NCBI RefSeq assembly: GCF_000426245.1
Contig: NZ_AUEZ01000033.1
Location: 29,519 to 93,518, forward strand
Source of the DNA: Bradyrhizobium sp. Ai1a-2
GTDB lineage: Bacteria > Pseudomonadota > Alphaproteobacteria > Rhizobiales > Xanthobacteraceae
Direction: 5' to 3'
DNA: 64,000 nucleotides
Below the pieces are notes generated by a model. It was not told the DNA's origin. It ran no database searches and saw only the letters and a program-made list of their open reading frames with translations. The translations under genes were made by a program, and so were the position numbers. Positions 17,441 through 28,007 of this stretch are shown piece by piece. Each line of letters starts with the position of its first letter. Within the stretch, counting starts at the first letter, position 1.

Positions 17441-17510
17441 CAGTCAAACCCGCCCGAATTCATCCTCTTGCCGAACCATGCGTGGGGCAAGATGCAGTGT
17501 TCGGCTTAAA

Positions 17511-17566
17511 GAAAAATGACCCCCATCCATGGCGACGCTTCGCGCGCTCTTGGCATGGGGGTCATC
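17511..17566 (-). terminator. Rho-independent terminator-like hairpin after dnaK
   Basis: An 11-bp perfect stem, ATGACCCCCAT (17516-17526) with ATGGGGGTCAT (17555-17565), has a 28-base loop. On the minus strand it is followed at once by TTTTTC, giving an RNA U run. It lies 17 bp beyond the dnaK stop and before dnaJ, so it would cut dnaJ expression relative to dnaK. Confidence 0.65.
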
Positions 17567-17582
17567 ATCCTACGCCCGCGTC

Positions 17583-19481
<1,899 letters not shown>

Positions 19482-19586
19482 GGTTCTGATTTCCTTCTTT
19501 CTAAGGCAGGTTGGCTGGGCCCTGGCGGCGCACCGAACCGAACCCCCACACGTTCAAATGCTCGCGATATTGCGACGATGAGCCTC

Positions 19587-19614
19587 ATATAGGAGGGGGG
19601 GTAAGGCCTGCAAG
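19587..19614 (-). promoter_or_regulatory. Heat-shock (RpoH/sigma-32-type) promoter of dnaK
   Basis: On the minus strand CTTG (19614-19611) is followed after 17 bases by CCTATAT (19593-19587). This matches the alphaproteobacterial RpoH pattern CTTG-N17-CYTATnT. Transcription would begin near 19580, leaving a leader of about 100 bases before dnaK. No CIRCE inverted repeat is present here, so HrcA is unlikely to act at this site. Confidence 0.7.
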
Positions 19615-19900
19615 GACTGGACGCAACCTTGAGGCCTGAAAAGACTGGCGTTTGAAAGATTGTGTCAGTCCGGGCCGGGACCGGCTTGGTCCCAGCTTGG
19701 TCTTTGGGTCCACATTAACGGAAGCGCAAGAAAGCTGCGACATTGCACCCTGAGCCGCCAGGCGGCATGAAGCCGCCCGCCCCTGTCGCCGGGCCATCAA
19801 AACCGCTAAAAGCGGGCCGACGGAACGGGCCCGACAGCTTGCGGCCCCGCGGGGGCCGCCCAATGAACGGCTTCAATGCCAAACCCGGTAGATCCTTGAC
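19615..19900. other. Non-coding spacer between dnaK and the exported protein gene
   Basis: The gap between the divergent genes spans 19482-19900. Apart from the dnaK leader and promoter it contains no credible gene. A GC-rich hairpin (GCGGCCCC/GGGGCCGC, about 19840-19859) lies 40 bases upstream of the plus-strand gene. No promoter for that gene was recognised. Confidence 0.4.
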
Positions 19901-20836
19901 ATGAATCCCATTCGCCTCCTCGCCGCGGTCTTCCTGTTCTTTGCCGCCGCATCTCCCGCCTTTGCCGCGGACGTGGTCTTTCCGCCGGGCGCGAGGGTCG
20001 GGATGAAGCCGCTGGTGGGGCTTAGTCGCGCAAAATCCTTCACCGGCTTCGAGACCGAGGACCAGAGCGTCAAGGTGCTGGTGACCGACCTGCCGGCGGA
20101 GGCCTATGGCGAGGTCGCCAATGCCTTCAAGGCGAACCCGGGCGGCGCCGGCGGGATCAAGCCGGAGAGCATCGAAACCTCGGCCGGCCTTGCCTATTAC
20201 ACGGTCGAGAATGCCAAGGATGGCGCCGGCAGCGTGCGGCGCTACTCAATGATCCTGCCCGGCCCGACCTTCTCCGGCTACATCGCCATGCAGGTCCCGG
20301 AGAATGCCGCCAGGATCTATACCGACGACGCCGTCCGCCAGATGTTTTCGACCGCCGCGATCCGGGATCAGGTTCCGGTCGACGAGCAGCTCGGGTTGAT
20401 GCCGTTCAAGATAACCGAGCTGGCGAACTTCAAGAATGTCCGCACGCTGGCGCCCGGCGCCGCGCTGATCGTCGCCGATGGCGACGAGAAGAGCGGGTTC
20501 GAGGCGGCGCCCTTCATGATCATCGGCATCATCGGCTCGACTGCCGCCTCTCCCGATGACCGCGGCCGTTTTGCCCAGCAGATCGCGACCACGATCCCTG
20601 GCGTGCGCGACGGACGGATCACGATGTCGGAGCCGATCCGCATCGATGGCCAGCCTGGCTACGAGACACGGATCGATGCGGTCAGCGGCAAGGACAGCAC
20701 GCCGGTTACCATCGTGCAGTGGCTGCGGTTCGGTGCGCAGACCTCGCTGCGCATCATCGGCTCCTCGCCGCGCGATCAATGGTCGAGCGCGTTCCCGCGC
20801 TTCCGTACCGTGCGCGACGGGATTCAGCCACGCTAA
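19901..20836 (+). CDS. Exported protein of unknown function
   Basis: The 311-residue protein starts with a clear signal peptide (MNPIRLLAAVFLFFAAASPAFAAD, cleaved after AFA). The mature part has no membrane span, no Cys and no catalytic motif I recognise. It contains two apparently related halves, each starting from a region like FPPGARVGMKP and FKITELANFKNVRTLAPGAAL. I could not assign a family. It diverges from dnaK and converges on grpE, but nothing ties it to the chaperones functionally. Codon usage looks like that of its neighbours. Confidence 0.75.
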   Translation: MNPIRLLAAVFLFFAAASPAFAADVVFPPGARVGMKPLVGLSRAKSFTGFETEDQSVKVLVTDLPAEAYGEVANAFKANPGGAGGIKPESIETSAGLAYYTVENAKDGAGSVRRYSMILPGPTFSGYIAMQVPENAARIYTDDAVRQMFSTAAIRDQVPVDEQLGLMPFKITELANFKNVRTLAPGAALIVADGDEKSGFEAAPFMIIGIIGSTAASPDDRGRFAQQIATTIPGVRDGRITMSEPIRIDGQPGYETRIDAVSGKDSTPVTIVQWLRFGAQTSLRIIGSSPRDQWSSAFPRFRTVRDGIQPR

Positions 20837-20839
20837 ACA

Positions 20840-20859
20840 CCGGCCTTCGTCGAGGCCGG
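20840..20859. terminator. Hairpin between the exported-protein gene and grpE
   Basis: CCGGCCT (20840-20846) pairs with AGGCCGG (20853-20859) around a six-base loop, four bases after the plus-strand stop codon and upstream of the end of grpE. There is no U run, so it is a weak bidirectional terminator candidate. Confidence 0.4.
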
Positions 20860-20903
20860 CACTAACCGCGTTCCGTCAGCCGACGCGTTGAGCAGATTCA
20901 GTT

Positions 20904-21506
20904 TTACTGTGCGGCGGAGGCCGGCGCGGTCTTTGCGCCGCCCTTGGAGACACCGACGAGCGCCGGACGCAGCACGCGATCGCCAATCGTGTAGCCGGCC
21001 TGCACCACGTGCACCACCGTGCCCGAGGGCACGGACGGATCGGGAACCTCGTACATCGCCTGCTGGAAGTTCGGATCGAACTTCTCGCCGGTGGGATCGA
21101 ACTTCTTGACGCCGTTCTTCTCCAGCGTGGCGTGCAGCGAACGCTCGGTCAGTTCGACGCCCTCGATCAGGGCCTTCAGGCCGGGATCCGCGGCCGCCTT
21201 GGCCTCCGCCGGGACGGCATCGAGTGCACGCTGCAGATTGTCGGCGATGTCGAGGATGTCGCGGGCAAAGCCGGTGATGCCATAGGCGCGCGCATCCGCG
21301 ATCTCGCGGCTGGTGCGCTTGCGCAGGTTTTCCATCTCGGCCAGCGTGCGCAGCGTCCGATCGCGCGCTTCGCCAAGCTCCTTCGCCAAGGCCTCCACCG
21401 ATCCCTGCTCGGGATCGTCGGGCATGACGTAGGGCTTCGAGACCACGGGCTCGCCGCTCTGCGCCGGGTTCTCGGCGTTGTCGTTCGGCCGGTTCGGATC
21501 GGTCAT
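20904..21506 (-). CDS. grpE: Nucleotide exchange factor GrpE
   Basis: It releases ADP from DnaK. From ATG 21506, preceded by AAAGG, it is 200 residues. The protein has a disordered acidic N-terminus, a long coiled coil (VEALAKELGEARDRTLRTLAEMENLRKRT in pieces), then GFARDILDIADNLQRAL and the beta-wing ending in VVHVVQAGYTIGDRVLRPALVGVSK, which is the GrpE signature. The longer frame to 21542 adds residues without a ribosome site. It is downstream of hrcA on the same strand, with a compound P1 repeat in between. Confidence 0.96.
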   Translation of the reverse strand: MTDPNRPNDNAENPAQSGEPVVSKPYVMPDDPEQGSVEALAKELGEARDRTLRTLAEMENLRKRTSREIADARAYGITGFARDILDIADNLQRALDAVPAEAKAAADPGLKALIEGVELTERSLHATLEKNGVKKFDPTGEKFDPNFQQAMYEVPDPSVPSGTVVHVVQAGYTIGDRVLRPALVGVSKGGAKTAPASAAQ

Positions 21507-21618
21507 GGCTTGCCTTTTCGAGAAATCGCGTCTGGTCAACATTTAAGGGATTGGCTGGCCCGGATATCGTGCTTTGGGCAAGGAAAATCAAGCGCAACCC
21601 GCCCGGTTTCGGGCCGAG

Positions 21619-21718
21619 ATCATGATCCGATGAGACGGAATCGGATCATGATCTCATCTCGTTGTTCGAGCATGACCTTTTCGGAAAACAGGTTTCCACT
21701 TGTCCGGTCCGTGCTCTA
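21619..21718. repeat. Compound palindromic repeat: hairpin plus P1 copy C (ends in the hrcA stop codon)
   Basis: It has the same two-part layout as 16213-16312: CATGATCCGAT pairs with ATCGGATCATG, then GAGCATGACC...GAAAACAGGTTTCCACTTGTCC...GTGCTCTA. The last CTA (21716-21718) is the TAG of hrcA. It has more substitutions than copies B and D, so it is older or less constrained. Confidence 0.8.
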
Positions 21719-22804
21719 ACCGCCCAGGATCCTGCTGACGAGGCGCGCGGCATAGTCCACGGTCGGGATCACCCGCGCATAATTCAGCCGGGTCGGCCCG
21801 ATCACGCCGAGCACGCCCACGAGACGGCCCGCGCCGTCGCTATAGGGCGCAACGATGGTCGAGGAGCCCGACAGCGAGAACAATTTATTCTCCGACCCGA
21901 TGAAGATCCGCACGCCATCGGCGCTTTCCGCGCGACCCAGAAGGTCGATCACGCCGCGCTTGGTCTCGAGATCGTCGAACAGCGACTTGATGCGCTCGAG
22001 ATCCTCGAGCGCATGCAAATCCTCCAGGAGATTGGCGTGCCCGCGCACGATGAGCTGCCGGTCCTCATTGTCGCCGCCCGACCAGCTCGCAAGCCCTGCC
22101 GAGATCACCTTTTGCGTCAATTGATCGAGCTCGACACGCCTTTGTGCCAGCGCGGTCTCGAGCTCGAGCCGCGCTTCGGCGAGCGTACGCCCGAGGATGC
22201 GCGCATTGAGGAAGTTGGTGGCCTCGATCAGCGCCGAGGATGGAACACCCGGCGGCAAGCTCAGCACCCGGTTTTCGACCTGCCCGTCCTCGCCGACCAG
22301 CACCACCAGCGCACGTTCCGGCTCCAGCCGCACGAACTCGATATGCTTGAGTCGCGCGTTGGATTTCGGCGTCAGCACCACGGCGGCGGCGCGGGTGAGG
22401 CCGGATAGCCGGATCAGGGCCTCGTCGAGCGCTGCCTCGACCGACTGCGCGCGGCCGACGGAAGCCAATTGGCTTTGGATCGATTGCCGTTCCGCCTCGG
22501 TGAGGTGGCCGACCTGCATCAGCGCATCGACGAAGAAGCGCAGGCCCAATTCGGTCGGCAGCCGTCCGGCGGAGGTGTGCGGCGCGTAGATCAGGCCGAG
22601 CTGTTCGAGATCGGACATCACATTGCGCACGGAAGCCGGCGACAGCGGCAACGCGATCAGGCGCGAGATGTTGCGCGAGCCGACCGGCTCGCCGGTCGCC
22701 AGATAACTTTCGACGATCTGACGAAAAATATCGCGAGAACGCTCGTTGAGCTGGGCAAGCCCGGCGTGCGGCGTGATCAAACCGACGGGTTCGTGTTGAG
22801 CCAC
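21716..22804 (-). CDS. hrcA: Heat-inducible transcription repressor HrcA
   Basis: A 362-residue repressor that binds CIRCE operators, usually upstream of groESL. The N-terminal winged helix has the pattern SRDIFRQIVESYLATGEPVGS and SPASVRNVMSDLEQLGLI. The central part includes HTSAGRLPTELGLRFFVD, an HrcA hallmark. The C-terminal dimer domain ends VIPTVDYAARLVSRILGG. No CIRCE sequence was found in this window, so its targets lie elsewhere. It is upstream of grpE and divergent from rph. Confidence 0.96.
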   Translation of the reverse strand: MAQHEPVGLITPHAGLAQLNERSRDIFRQIVESYLATGEPVGSRNISRLIALPLSPASVRNVMSDLEQLGLIYAPHTSAGRLPTELGLRFFVDALMQVGHLTEAERQSIQSQLASVGRAQSVEAALDEALIRLSGLTRAAAVVLTPKSNARLKHIEFVRLEPERALVVLVGEDGQVENRVLSLPPGVPSSALIEATNFLNARILGRTLAEARLELETALAQRRVELDQLTQKVISAGLASWSGGDNEDRQLIVRGHANLLEDLHALEDLERIKSLFDDLETKRGVIDLLGRAESADGVRIFIGSENKLFSLSGSSTIVAPYSDGAGRLVGVLGVIGPTRLNYARVIPTVDYAARLVSRILGG

Positions 22805-22963
22805 CAGTAAATTCCCTCACAACTGCCTCTAATTTGACCATCCACACGCCCGGTGACAAGCGTGCATTACCGCCCCTGAGCCGGCCAAAAAGCTTGCCGC
22901 TACGCCTGCCCGCTCCTACAAGCACCGCCAGCCATATTCGCTCGAATTCCCGGAGGATTCCCC

Positions 22964-23677
22964 ATGCGGCCAAGCCGCCGTGCACCCGACGAACTGCGCC
23001 CCGTCTCACTGGAACGCGGCGTGGTCAAATATGCCGAGGGTTCCTGCATGGTGAAATTCGGCGACACCCATGTGCTGGTCACTGCGACCCTGGAGGACCG
23101 CCTGCCGCCGTGGCTGAAGGGCCAGGGCCGCGGCTGGGTCACCGCCGAATACGGGATGCTGCCCCGCGCCACGCTGGAACGAACCCGGCGCGAGGCCTCC
23201 GCCGGCAAGCAGGGCGGGCGCACCATCGAGATTCAGCGCCTGATCGGCCGTTCGCTCCGCGCCACCGTCGACCTGGAAGCGCTGGGCGAGCGCCAGATCA
23301 CGGTCGATTGCGACGTGCTGCAGGCCGATGGCGGCACGCGCACCGCCTCGATCACCGGCGCCTGGGTCGCGCTTGCCGACTGCATCAACTGGATGAAGAC
23401 GCGCAACATGCTGAAAACCAACGTGTTGCGCGACCACGTCGCGGCCGTCTCCTGCGGCATCTATAACGGCACCCCGGTACTTGATCTCGACTACGCCGAG
23501 GACTCGGAAGCCGAGACCGACGCCAATTTCGTGATGACCGGCGACGGCCGCATCATCGAGGTGCAGGGCACCGCCGAAAAGACGCCGTTCTCGCAGGACG
23601 AGTTCCTGGCGCTGATGGCGCTGGCGCGCAAGGGCGTCACGAGGCTGGTCGACTTGCAGAAGATGGCGGTGGCGTAG
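22964..23677 (+). CDS. rph: Ribonuclease PH
   Basis: Phosphorolytic 3'-5' exoribonuclease for tRNA 3' trimming. The 237-residue length is usual. MRPSRRAPDELRPVSLERGV, GSCMVKFGDTHVLVTATLEDR, RTIEIQRLIGRSLRA, and the phosphate/active-site regions ITVDCDVLQADGGTRTASITG and MTGDGRIIEVQGTAEKTPF are intact. An AGGA ribosome site lies upstream of ATG 22964. rdgB follows after ten bases and hemW overlaps rdgB, making a three-gene operon. Confidence 0.97.
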   Translation: MRPSRRAPDELRPVSLERGVVKYAEGSCMVKFGDTHVLVTATLEDRLPPWLKGQGRGWVTAEYGMLPRATLERTRREASAGKQGGRTIEIQRLIGRSLRATVDLEALGERQITVDCDVLQADGGTRTASITGAWVALADCINWMKTRNMLKTNVLRDHVAAVSCGIYNGTPVLDLDYAEDSEAETDANFVMTGDGRIIEVQGTAEKTPFSQDEFLALMALARKGVTRLVDLQKMAVA

Positions 23678-23687
23678 TCAATAGGCC

Positions 23688-24317
23688 ATGCACCGCCGAA
23701 TCACAGGAAAGCTCGTGGTGGCGACCCACAATCCCGGCAAGCTTGCCGAGATGCGCGAATTGCTGGCGCCGCATGGCGTGGAGGCGATCTCGGCGGGCGA
23801 TCTCGGTCTTGGCGAGCCCGAGGAGACCGGCGACAGTTTTCGCGCCAATGCCGCGATCAAGGCGATTGCCGCAGCCAAGGCCGCCGATCTTCCGGCATTC
23901 GCCGATGATTCCGGGCTGGTGGTCGACGCGCTGGACGGCGCTCCCGGCATCTATTCGGCGCGCTGGGCCGGCGACAACAAGGATTTCACCGCCGCGATGA
24001 CGCGGATCGAGCGGCTGTTGCAGGAACGCGGCGCAGCCGCGCCCGACCGCCGAAGCGCGCATTTCGTCTCCGCACTGTGTGTCGCCTGGCCGGACGGGCA
24101 TATCGAGGAGGTCGAGGCGCGCGCCGATGGAACCTTGGTGTGGCCGCCGCGCGGCACCGCCGGTTTCGGCTATGATCCCATGTTCCTGCCGGATGGCCAT
24201 ACCCGGACCTTCGGCGAGATGACGAGCGTCGAGAAGCACGGGCTGCCGCCGCTCGGCCTTGGCCTGTCGCACCGCGCCCGCGCCTTCGTCAAGCTGGCGG
24301 AGATATGCCTTGACTGA
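23688..24317 (+). CDS. rdgB: XTP/dITP diphosphatase (RdgB/HAM1)
   Basis: It hydrolyses non-canonical purine nucleoside triphosphates. The protein is 209 residues. LVVATHNPGKLAEM is the family N-terminal S/T-x-N-x-x-K motif. The stretches EPEETGDSFRANAAIKA and PAFADDSGLVVDALDGAPGIYSAR and the C-terminal GFGYDPMFLPDG...SHRARA are all conserved. The stop overlaps the start of hemW by eight bases. Confidence 0.96.
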   Translation: MHRRITGKLVVATHNPGKLAEMRELLAPHGVEAISAGDLGLGEPEETGDSFRANAAIKAIAAAKAADLPAFADDSGLVVDALDGAPGIYSARWAGDNKDFTAAMTRIERLLQERGAAAPDRRSAHFVSALCVAWPDGHIEEVEARADGTLVWPPRGTAGFGYDPMFLPDGHTRTFGEMTSVEKHGLPPLGLGLSHRARAFVKLAEICLD

Positions 24318-25467
24318 CCGCGACCAGGCAGCATTCGGCGTCTATGTGCACTGGCCGTTCTGCCTGTCGAAATGCCCATATTGCGATTTCAACAGCCATG
24401 TCAGGCACGCACCGATCGATGAGGCGCGGTTTGCCCGCGCCTTTGCGCGCGAGATCGAGACGACCGCGGCGCGCGTCCCCGGCCGTGAAGTCTCCTCGAT
24501 TTTCCTCGGCGGCGGCACGCCGTCGTTGATGCAGCCCCAAACGGTCGGCGCGATCCTGGATGCGATCGGCAAACATTGGCGTGTCGCTTCCGATGTCGAA
24601 GTGACTCTGGAAGCCAACCCGACGAGCGTTGAAGCAACGCGGTTTCGCGGCTATCGCGCCGCCGGCGTCAACCGCGTATCGCTCGGCGTGCAGGCGCTCG
24701 ACGATGCTTCGCTGAAAGCACTGGGGCGGTTGCACACTGCGCGTGAAGCGCTCGACGCGGTCGCCATCGCCCGCCAGGCCTTCGATCGCTATTCATTCGA
24801 CCTGATCTACGCCCGGCCGGATCAAACTCCCGCGATGTGGGCCGACGAGCTGAAGCATGCGATCGCGGAAGCCGCCGAGCATCTCTCGCTCTATCAGCTC
24901 ACGATCGAGCAAGGCACGCCGTTCTTCGGCCTGCATGCCGCAGGCAAATTGCAGACGCCGGACGAGGCGCTCGCGCGCGCGCTTTACGACGTGACGCAAG
25001 AAGTCTGCGCGCAAGCAGGCCTGCCAGCCTACGAGATTTCCAATCACGCGCGCTCCGGCGCGGAGTGCCGACACAACCTCGTCTATTGGCGCGGCGACGA
25101 ATATGCCGGCATCGGCCCAGGCGCACATGGCCGCCTCGACATTGACAGCCGCCGTCACGCCACCGCGACGGAGAAGCGGCCGGAAGCCTGGGTGATGCGG
25201 GTCGAAACCAATGGCAGCGGTGTCGTCACCGACGAGGTGCTCAATAGCGAAGAGCGCGCCGACGAATTCCTGCTGATGGGGCTCCGTCTCGCCGAAGGCA
25301 TCGACCCCGAGCGCTATGCGTCACTCTCGGGCCGCGAACTCGATCCGCGCCGCATCGCTCTGCTGCGCGAAGAGGGCGCCATCGCCATCGACGCCAACGG
25401 ACGGCTACGCGTGACCACGTCGGGATTCCCGGTGCTCGATGCCGTGGTGGCGGATCTGGCCGCATAG
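24310..25467 (+). CDS. hemW: Radical SAM heme chaperone HemW (coproporphyrinogen III oxidase-like)
   Basis: From a TTG at 24310 inside the end of rdgB, the protein is 385 residues. The radical SAM cluster motif C18-LSK-C22-PY-C25 lies in WPFCLSKCPYCDFNSH, which is the HemW form. IFLGGGTPSLM, EANPTSVE, GVNRVSLGVQALDD and the C-terminal HemN-like domain (EYAGIGPGAHGR) follow. In the family it delivers heme rather than oxidising coproporphyrinogen. No ATG or GTG is available close to the motif in this frame, so TTG is the likely start. Confidence 0.9.
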   Translation: MTDRDQAAFGVYVHWPFCLSKCPYCDFNSHVRHAPIDEARFARAFAREIETTAARVPGREVSSIFLGGGTPSLMQPQTVGAILDAIGKHWRVASDVEVTLEANPTSVEATRFRGYRAAGVNRVSLGVQALDDASLKALGRLHTAREALDAVAIARQAFDRYSFDLIYARPDQTPAMWADELKHAIAEAAEHLSLYQLTIEQGTPFFGLHAAGKLQTPDEALARALYDVTQEVCAQAGLPAYEISNHARSGAECRHNLVYWRGDEYAGIGPGAHGRLDIDSRRHATATEKRPEAWVMRVETNGSGVVTDEVLNSEERADEFLLMGLRLAEGIDPERYASLSGRELDPRRIALLREEGAIAIDANGRLRVTTSGFPVLDAVVADLAA

Positions 25468-25504
25468 CGCAAATCCGGGCCTCTCGAGCCGCTCGCGGAA
25501 AAAT

Positions 25505-25537
25505 CCCGGGTTGCGCTCCGCTTCACCCGGGCTACGG
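25505..25537. repeat. Half copy of palindromic repeat family P4
   Basis: CCCGGGTTGCGCTCCGCTTC followed by ACCCGGGCTACGG is almost identical to the right half of the element at 43775-43864. It forms a short CCCGGGT/ACCCGGG hairpin. It lies between converging hemW and the LpoA-like gene. Confidence 0.75.
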
Positions 25538-25545
25538 CTGCTTGA

Positions 25546-26763
25546 TTAAGCCCCAAAACTCTTCGGTGACCCTGCGACCGCCTGGGCGCCACCGGTGGCA
25601 ACCTTCATCACCGCAAGTCCACGCTCATTGGTGCCGTCGGCGCGGAAACGGAACAGGCCGTCAATACCGGCAAAGCCGGAGGGGTTGGTCAGCGTTTCCT
25701 GCTGGAAGCGCTGAGCGCCTTGCGTCCGCGCCAGTGCGGCGACCAACGCCACGGCATCATAGGCGAGCGTCGCGGTGCGCACCGGCTCGGAGCCGTACTT
25801 GGTGCGGTAGCGACCGGCGAAGGCGCGGAAGCCGGACGGGTCCGGCGCAGCAAACAGGCCGCCCTGCAGCGCCTGGCTCGAGAACACGCGCGGATTGTCC
25901 CACAGGCCGGTGCCGAGGAGCTGGATGTTGCGCAGATTGGCGCCGGCTGCGGTCAGCGCGTCCGCCGTCGCCACCACCGAATCACCGTCATCGGCGAGCA
26001 ACAGCGCATCGGCCTGGCCGAGCGACTGCGCCACGGTACGCGCCGGCGTGGCGCGATCGGCGCCGTATTTTTCGAACGCGACAACGCGGCCCTTGCGGCC
26101 GGCCACCTGCTTGAATGCCGCCTCGACCACATTGCCATAGGCATTGTCGGGGACCATCGCGGCGAAGGAGCGCTTTCCGATGCTCGCTGAATATTCGACG
26201 ATCCGATTGATGTCGGACTCCGGCAGGAAGCTCAGGAGATAGACGCCGCGTCCGGCCACGCTCGAATCTGTCGAGAACGCGATCACCGAGATACCGCGCC
26301 CGCGCGCCACCTGGGCGACGGCCGGCACCGACTGCGCGAACAGCGGGCCGAGGATGATCTCCGCGCCCTCGCCGATCGCTTGCTGCGCGCCCTGGGAAGC
26401 GCCCTGCGGACTGCCGCCGTCGTCCTTGATCAGGAGCTGGATGTTCGGATTCTGGAATTCCGCCAGCGCCAAGTCAGCGGCGTTCTTCATTGACTGTCCG
26501 GCGAGGCCGGCATTGCCGGCCGCCGACAGCGGCAAGATCAGTCCTACTTTGACCTGCCCGTTACCGATCGCCTGCGGCTGCTGTTGCGGACCCGCGGGTG
26601 ACTCCGGCTGCGACGAGGTCGAAAACTGGCTAAGGGTCTGCTGCACCCCCGAGCAGGCGGCCAGCAGCGGAGCACCCAGCATCAGGCCGAGTGCGGTCCG
26701 GCGGGTCGCGGCGGAACCTTGCGGACCCGAGGATTGCGGTTTGCGGCTATGCGAGCCCACCAT
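25546..26763 (-). CDS. LpoA-like periplasmic-binding-protein-fold lipoprotein (penicillin-binding protein activator family)
   Basis: From ATG 26763 the protein is 405 residues. A lipoprotein signal ends in LMLGAPLLAAC, with the lipidated Cys near residue 37; a preceding TRR pair gives it a Tat-like look. The mature part has the type I periplasmic-binding-protein fold (KVGLILPLSAAGNAGLAGQSM, IIGPLFAQSV, VIAFSTDSSVAG). It is divergent from rsmI and yraN, echoing the E. coli rsmI-lpoA-yraN cluster, which supports an LpoA-like role. Direct activation of a penicillin-binding protein is inferred, and an amino-acid-binding role is the alternative. Confidence 0.8.
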   Translation of the reverse strand: MVGSHSRKPQSSGPQGSAATRRTALGLMLGAPLLAACSGVQQTLSQFSTSSQPESPAGPQQQPQAIGNGQVKVGLILPLSAAGNAGLAGQSMKNAADLALAEFQNPNIQLLIKDDGGSPQGASQGAQQAIGEGAEIILGPLFAQSVPAVAQVARGRGISVIAFSTDSSVAGRGVYLLSFLPESDINRIVEYSASIGKRSFAAMVPDNAYGNVVEAAFKQVAGRKGRVVAFEKYGADRATPARTVAQSLGQADALLLADDGDSVVATADALTAAGANLRNIQLLGTGLWDNPRVFSSQALQGGLFAAPDPSGFRAFAGRYRTKYGSEPVRTATLAYDAVALVAALARTQGAQRFQQETLTNPSGFAGIDGLFRFRADGTNERGLAVMKVATGGAQAVAGSPKSFGA

Positions 26764-26990
26764 CTCGTCTCTTCTCTTGACCGACCGTGCCCGGCCGGGA
26801 CTCCAACCACTGAACAAATGGAGGATGGAATCAGGCATATTGTCGGCGAATAGTTAACCAAAACAAAGGGATTATCCCCATGGTGAATTGCCGGCTGTGG
26901 ACCGCGAACCCCTCACCCACTGCGCAGCACAGTCGCCCCCACTCTGCAAGACGCAAGCACGTTACGGCGCCGGTACTTCCCCACTCCTCG

Positions 26991-27043
26991 TTCGAGCACG
27001 ATCTTTCGGAAAACCGGTGTCCACTTTTCCCGATCATGCTCTA
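26991..27043. repeat. Palindromic repeat family P1, copy D (intergenic)
   Basis: GAGCACGATC...GAAAACCGGTGTCCACTTTTCC...GATCATGCTCTA closely matches copies A-C. Here it lies in the divergent gap between the LpoA-like gene and rsmI, ending ten bases before the rsmI start, and it serves as nobody's stop codon. Confidence 0.85.
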
Positions 27044-27053
27044 AATTGACACT

Positions 27054-28007
27054 ATGCGCGCAAAAGCCAGCTCAAGATACGGCGCCGACGCCGGAATGGA
27101 CGTCCCCAACAGGACATTTTCCGTCGCCGGCCATGTGCTGAGCGCGCCAAGGCCGGTTCCCGGCCTCCATCTGGTTGCGACGCCGATCGGAAATCTTGCC
27201 GATATCACCCTCCGCGCGCTGGAGACGCTGGCCGGCGTCGACCTGATCGCCTGCGAGGACACCCGCATCACCCGCCGCTTGACCGAGCGTTACGCGATTA
27301 CGGCGGAGCTGACCCCCTATCACGAGCACAATGCGGCCCAGGCGCGGCCAAAGATCCTGCAGCGGCTGGCCGAGGGCGCCGCGATCGCGCTGGTTTCCGA
27401 TGCCGGCACGCCATTGATTTCCGACCCCGGCTTCAAACTGGTGCGCGAGGCCTGCGCCGCCGGGCATCAGGTGATCGCAGTGCCCGGGGCATCATCGGTG
27501 CTGACGGCGCTCTCGGTCGCGGCACTGCCGACCGACCGCTTCTTCTTCGAGGGCTTCTTGCCTGCGAAGGAACAGGCCCGGCGCACGCGCCTGTCCGAGC
27601 TCGCCAGGATCGACTCGACGCTGGTGCTGTTCGAATCCGGCAGCCGCGTGCAGGAGACGCTTACCGACCTCGCTGCGATCATGGGCGGGCGCGACGCCGC
27701 GATCTGCCGCGAACTGACGAAACTGCACGAAGAGATCAAACGCGCCCCGATCGCCGAACTGGCCGCGGGAAAGGATACGCTGGAGACGCGCGGCGAATTC
27801 GTGCTGGTGATCGGTCCGCCGCCGGCGGATGCGCAGACGATGGGACAGGATCAGCTCGACGAACTGCTGCGCGCACAGCTCCAGCGCGACAGCGTCAAGG
27901 ACGCGGTTGCGCATGCGGTCGAGCTTTCCGGCCGGCCGCGCCGCGAGGTCTACGCCCGCGCCCTCGAACTCGCAAAAGAACTGCGGGGCGACGATGGCCG
28001 AGAATGA
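27054..28007 (+). CDS. rsmI: 16S rRNA (cytidine(1402)-2'-O)-methyltransferase
   Basis: This tetrapyrrole-methylase-fold enzyme of 317 residues methylates C1402 of 16S rRNA. GLHLVATPIGNLADITLRALETL, IACEDTRITRRL, ALVSDAGTPLISDPGFKLV and VPGASSVLTALSVAALPTDRF are the family signatures. About 35 residues precede the core (MRAKASSRYGADAG...), so a downstream ATG at 27096 is possible. It overlaps yraN by 14 bases. Confidence 0.95.
   Translation: MRAKASSRYGADAGMDVPNRTFSVAGHVLSAPRPVPGLHLVATPIGNLADITLRALETLAGVDLIACEDTRITRRLTERYAITAELTPYHEHNAAQARPKILQRLAEGAAIALVSDAGTPLISDPGFKLVREACAAGHQVIAVPGASSVLTALSVAALPTDRFFFEGFLPAKEQARRTRLSELARIDSTLVLFESGSRVQETLTDLAAIMGGRDAAICRELTKLHEEIKRAPIAELAAGKDTLETRGEFVLVIGPPPADAQTMGQDQLDELLRAQLQRDSVKDAVAHAVELSGRPRREVYARALELAKELRGDDGRE

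Noticed and set aside
22880..22925. Sigma-32-like promoter (CTTG-N18-CCTAC) upstream of rph
   Set aside because: The -10 element lacks the TAT core and rph is not a typical heat-shock gene; too weak to list.
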